Below are positions 13,856 through 14,471 of a stretch of 14,471 nucleotides of DNA, piece after piece. The DNA is taken from NCBI GenBank assembly GCA_003153935.1, contig PMCA01000020.1, positions 6,763 through 21,233 of the forward strand, in the 5' to 3' direction. Every line of letters starts with the position of its first letter. Positions within the stretch are counted from its first letter, which is position 1. Origin of the DNA: Elusimicrobiota bacterium (lineage in GTDB: Bacteria; CAYTYR01; UBA6262). The notes below the pieces were generated by a model. It was not told the origin of the DNA and ran no database searches. It was given only the letters and a program-made list of their open reading frames with translations. A program made the position numbers and the translations under genes.

Positions 13856-14059
13856 GTGCCAATATTTGAATTTGTCTGCAAAGATTGTAGCGAACAATTT
13901 GAAACTCTGGTGTACACCGGAGATATACCCGAATGCCCCAAATGCCGGTCCAAGGTGCTTACCAAATGTATCTCCCGGGTAAGCTTGGGGTCAGGCACCG
14001 GTTCTACCGGCGGTGGCAAATGTCATTCCTGCTCCAGCGGACACTGTTCGCATTGTTGA
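13856..14059 (+). CDS. fmdB: FmdB-family zinc-ribbon protein
   Basis: 67 residues from GTG 13856, giving MPIFEFVCKDC, the typical FmdB start (consensus MPIYEY.C..C). GAGG at 13846-13849 is the ribosome binding site, six bases upstream; the frame can be extended to TTG 13844 but the extension is not family-like. Two CxxC knuckles (Cys8/Cys11 and Cys27/Cys30) should bind zinc. A Gly/Ser linker and a Cys-rich tail (KCHSCSSGHCSHC) follow, as in many relatives. The family is named as a putative regulatory protein; its true role is unclear. The DUF948-like gene follows after 37 bases with a strong ribosome binding site. Confidence 0.88.
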   Translation: MPIFEFVCKDCSEQFETLVYTGDIPECPKCRSKVLTKCISRVSLGSGTGSTGGGKCHSCSSGHCSHC

Positions 14060-14060
14060 A

Positions 14061-14083
14061 AACGGTGAGTCTGTCGAACCGTT
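14061..14083 (+). other. Small inverted repeat between fmdB and the next gene
   Basis: AACGGT (14061-14066) and ACCGTT (14078-14083) pair perfectly with an 11-base loop, ending one base before the AGGAGG of the next gene. It could affect ribosome access or mRNA stability. No T run follows, so it is not a terminator. Confidence 0.4.
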
Positions 14084-14096
14084 AGGAGGATAAGAA

Positions 14097-14429
14097 ATGA
14101 ATATCTATCTGAACATTTTACTGGTAGTGGTAAGCCTGGCGGTAATTTTCCTCATTGTTTACCTGGTCCAAGTCCTGACCCAATTAAGAAAAACCCTTAA
14201 AAGCGTAGATGACCTGACCCAGCAGATCAACACCGAGGTCGTTAAGGTTGACGAGGCTATCGAAAATATTAAATCAACTTCCGATAACGTAAAGAATATT
14301 ACCGGGAAGGTCGCCGGTTTTTCATTTTTAAAAGGCATCGGCGTAGTAGGCAGTATCCTTAAAGGCATTAATTTTGTCAGAGGCGCAAGAGCCAGGAAGA
14401 AAAAGAGAGAACAAGATTCGGAAAAGTAG
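14097..14429 (+). CDS. DUF948-like small membrane protein with coiled coil
   Basis: 110 residues; ATG with perfect AGGAGG at 14084-14089. One N-terminal membrane helix (about 4-27) is followed by a helix rich in heptad-spaced residues (about 28-68, LRKTLKSVDDLTQQINTEV onward), a hydrophobic Gly-containing stretch (about 72-93) and a very basic end (RARKKKREQDSEK). This is the layout of DUF948/YtxG-type proteins, which are small, envelope-linked and poorly characterised. The call rests on layout and the TSDNVKNITGKV-type segment, without a specific catalytic motif. The fifth tRNA begins 12 bases after the stop. Confidence 0.7.
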   Translation: MNIYLNILLVVVSLAVIFLIVYLVQVLTQLRKTLKSVDDLTQQINTEVVKVDEAIENIKSTSDNVKNITGKVAGFSFLKGIGVVGSILKGINFVRGARARKKKREQDSEK

Positions 14430-14441
14430 GTCATAGTTAAT

Positions 14442-14471
14442 GCCTCGGTAGCTCAGGTGGTAGAGCGCAGC
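14442..14471 (+). tRNA. tRNA, 5' part only, identity not determinable
   Basis: GCCTCGG-TA-GCTC-AGGTGGTA-GAGC is a standard acceptor 5' strand plus D arm, followed by GCAGC as the start of the anticodon stem. The window ends before the anticodon loop, so the amino acid cannot be assigned. Confidence 0.85.

Overview
The window looks like bacterial chromosome of moderate GC. Nearly every gene is on the + strand. Several sigma-70-type promoters are visible, there are intrinsic terminators, and most starts carry Shine-Dalgarno (SD) sites. The organism cannot be fixed from this sequence. SBBP-repeat protein, TPR lipoprotein, fmdB beside tRNAs, and abundant short dispersed repeats suggest an uncultured lineage such as Omnitrophota or another PVC/deltaproteobacterial-like group. 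That is a low-confidence inference.

Layout. 1-870 is the 3' part of an SBBP-type beta-propeller protein made of five 171-bp tandem repeats, closed by a terminator. 935-3683 carries envelope-type genes: a multi-pass membrane protein overlapping a TPR lipoprotein, a small coiled-coil protein, and a two-helix membrane protein with a HAMP domain and no output domain, ended by a strong terminator. 3701-5317 is a shortened ComEC/Rec2 homologue whose metallo-beta-lactamase motif is degenerate. 5348-13013 is one tightly packed transcription unit: a good promoter with a short hairpin-bearing leader, then argB, argD, tig, clpP, lon and a DUF1015 gene. It couples arginine (ornithine) biosynthesis with protein folding and degradation; clpX is missing from between clpP and lon.

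13010-14471 is a tRNA region: Lys(TTT), Glu(TTC), Val(TAC), Asp(GTC), then fmdB, a DUF948-like gene and the 5' end of a fifth tRNA cut by the window edge. A 271-bp symmetrical palindromic element sits between tRNA-Lys and tRNA-Glu. It has 32-bp terminal inverted repeats around two 101-bp units in opposite orientation separated by 7 bp. tRNA-Asp is flanked by arrays of a degenerate TAAGT-core heptamer in inverted orientation. A second dispersed repeat (core GATTACACAGAT, period 22) lies after the HAMP gene and also inside the coding start of the TPR lipoprotein.

No CRISPR array, phage, transposase or defence system is visible. The most interesting material is the composite palindromic element in the tRNA operon, the repeat-derived lipoprotein N-terminus, the atypical ComEC and the mixed arginine/proteostasis operon.
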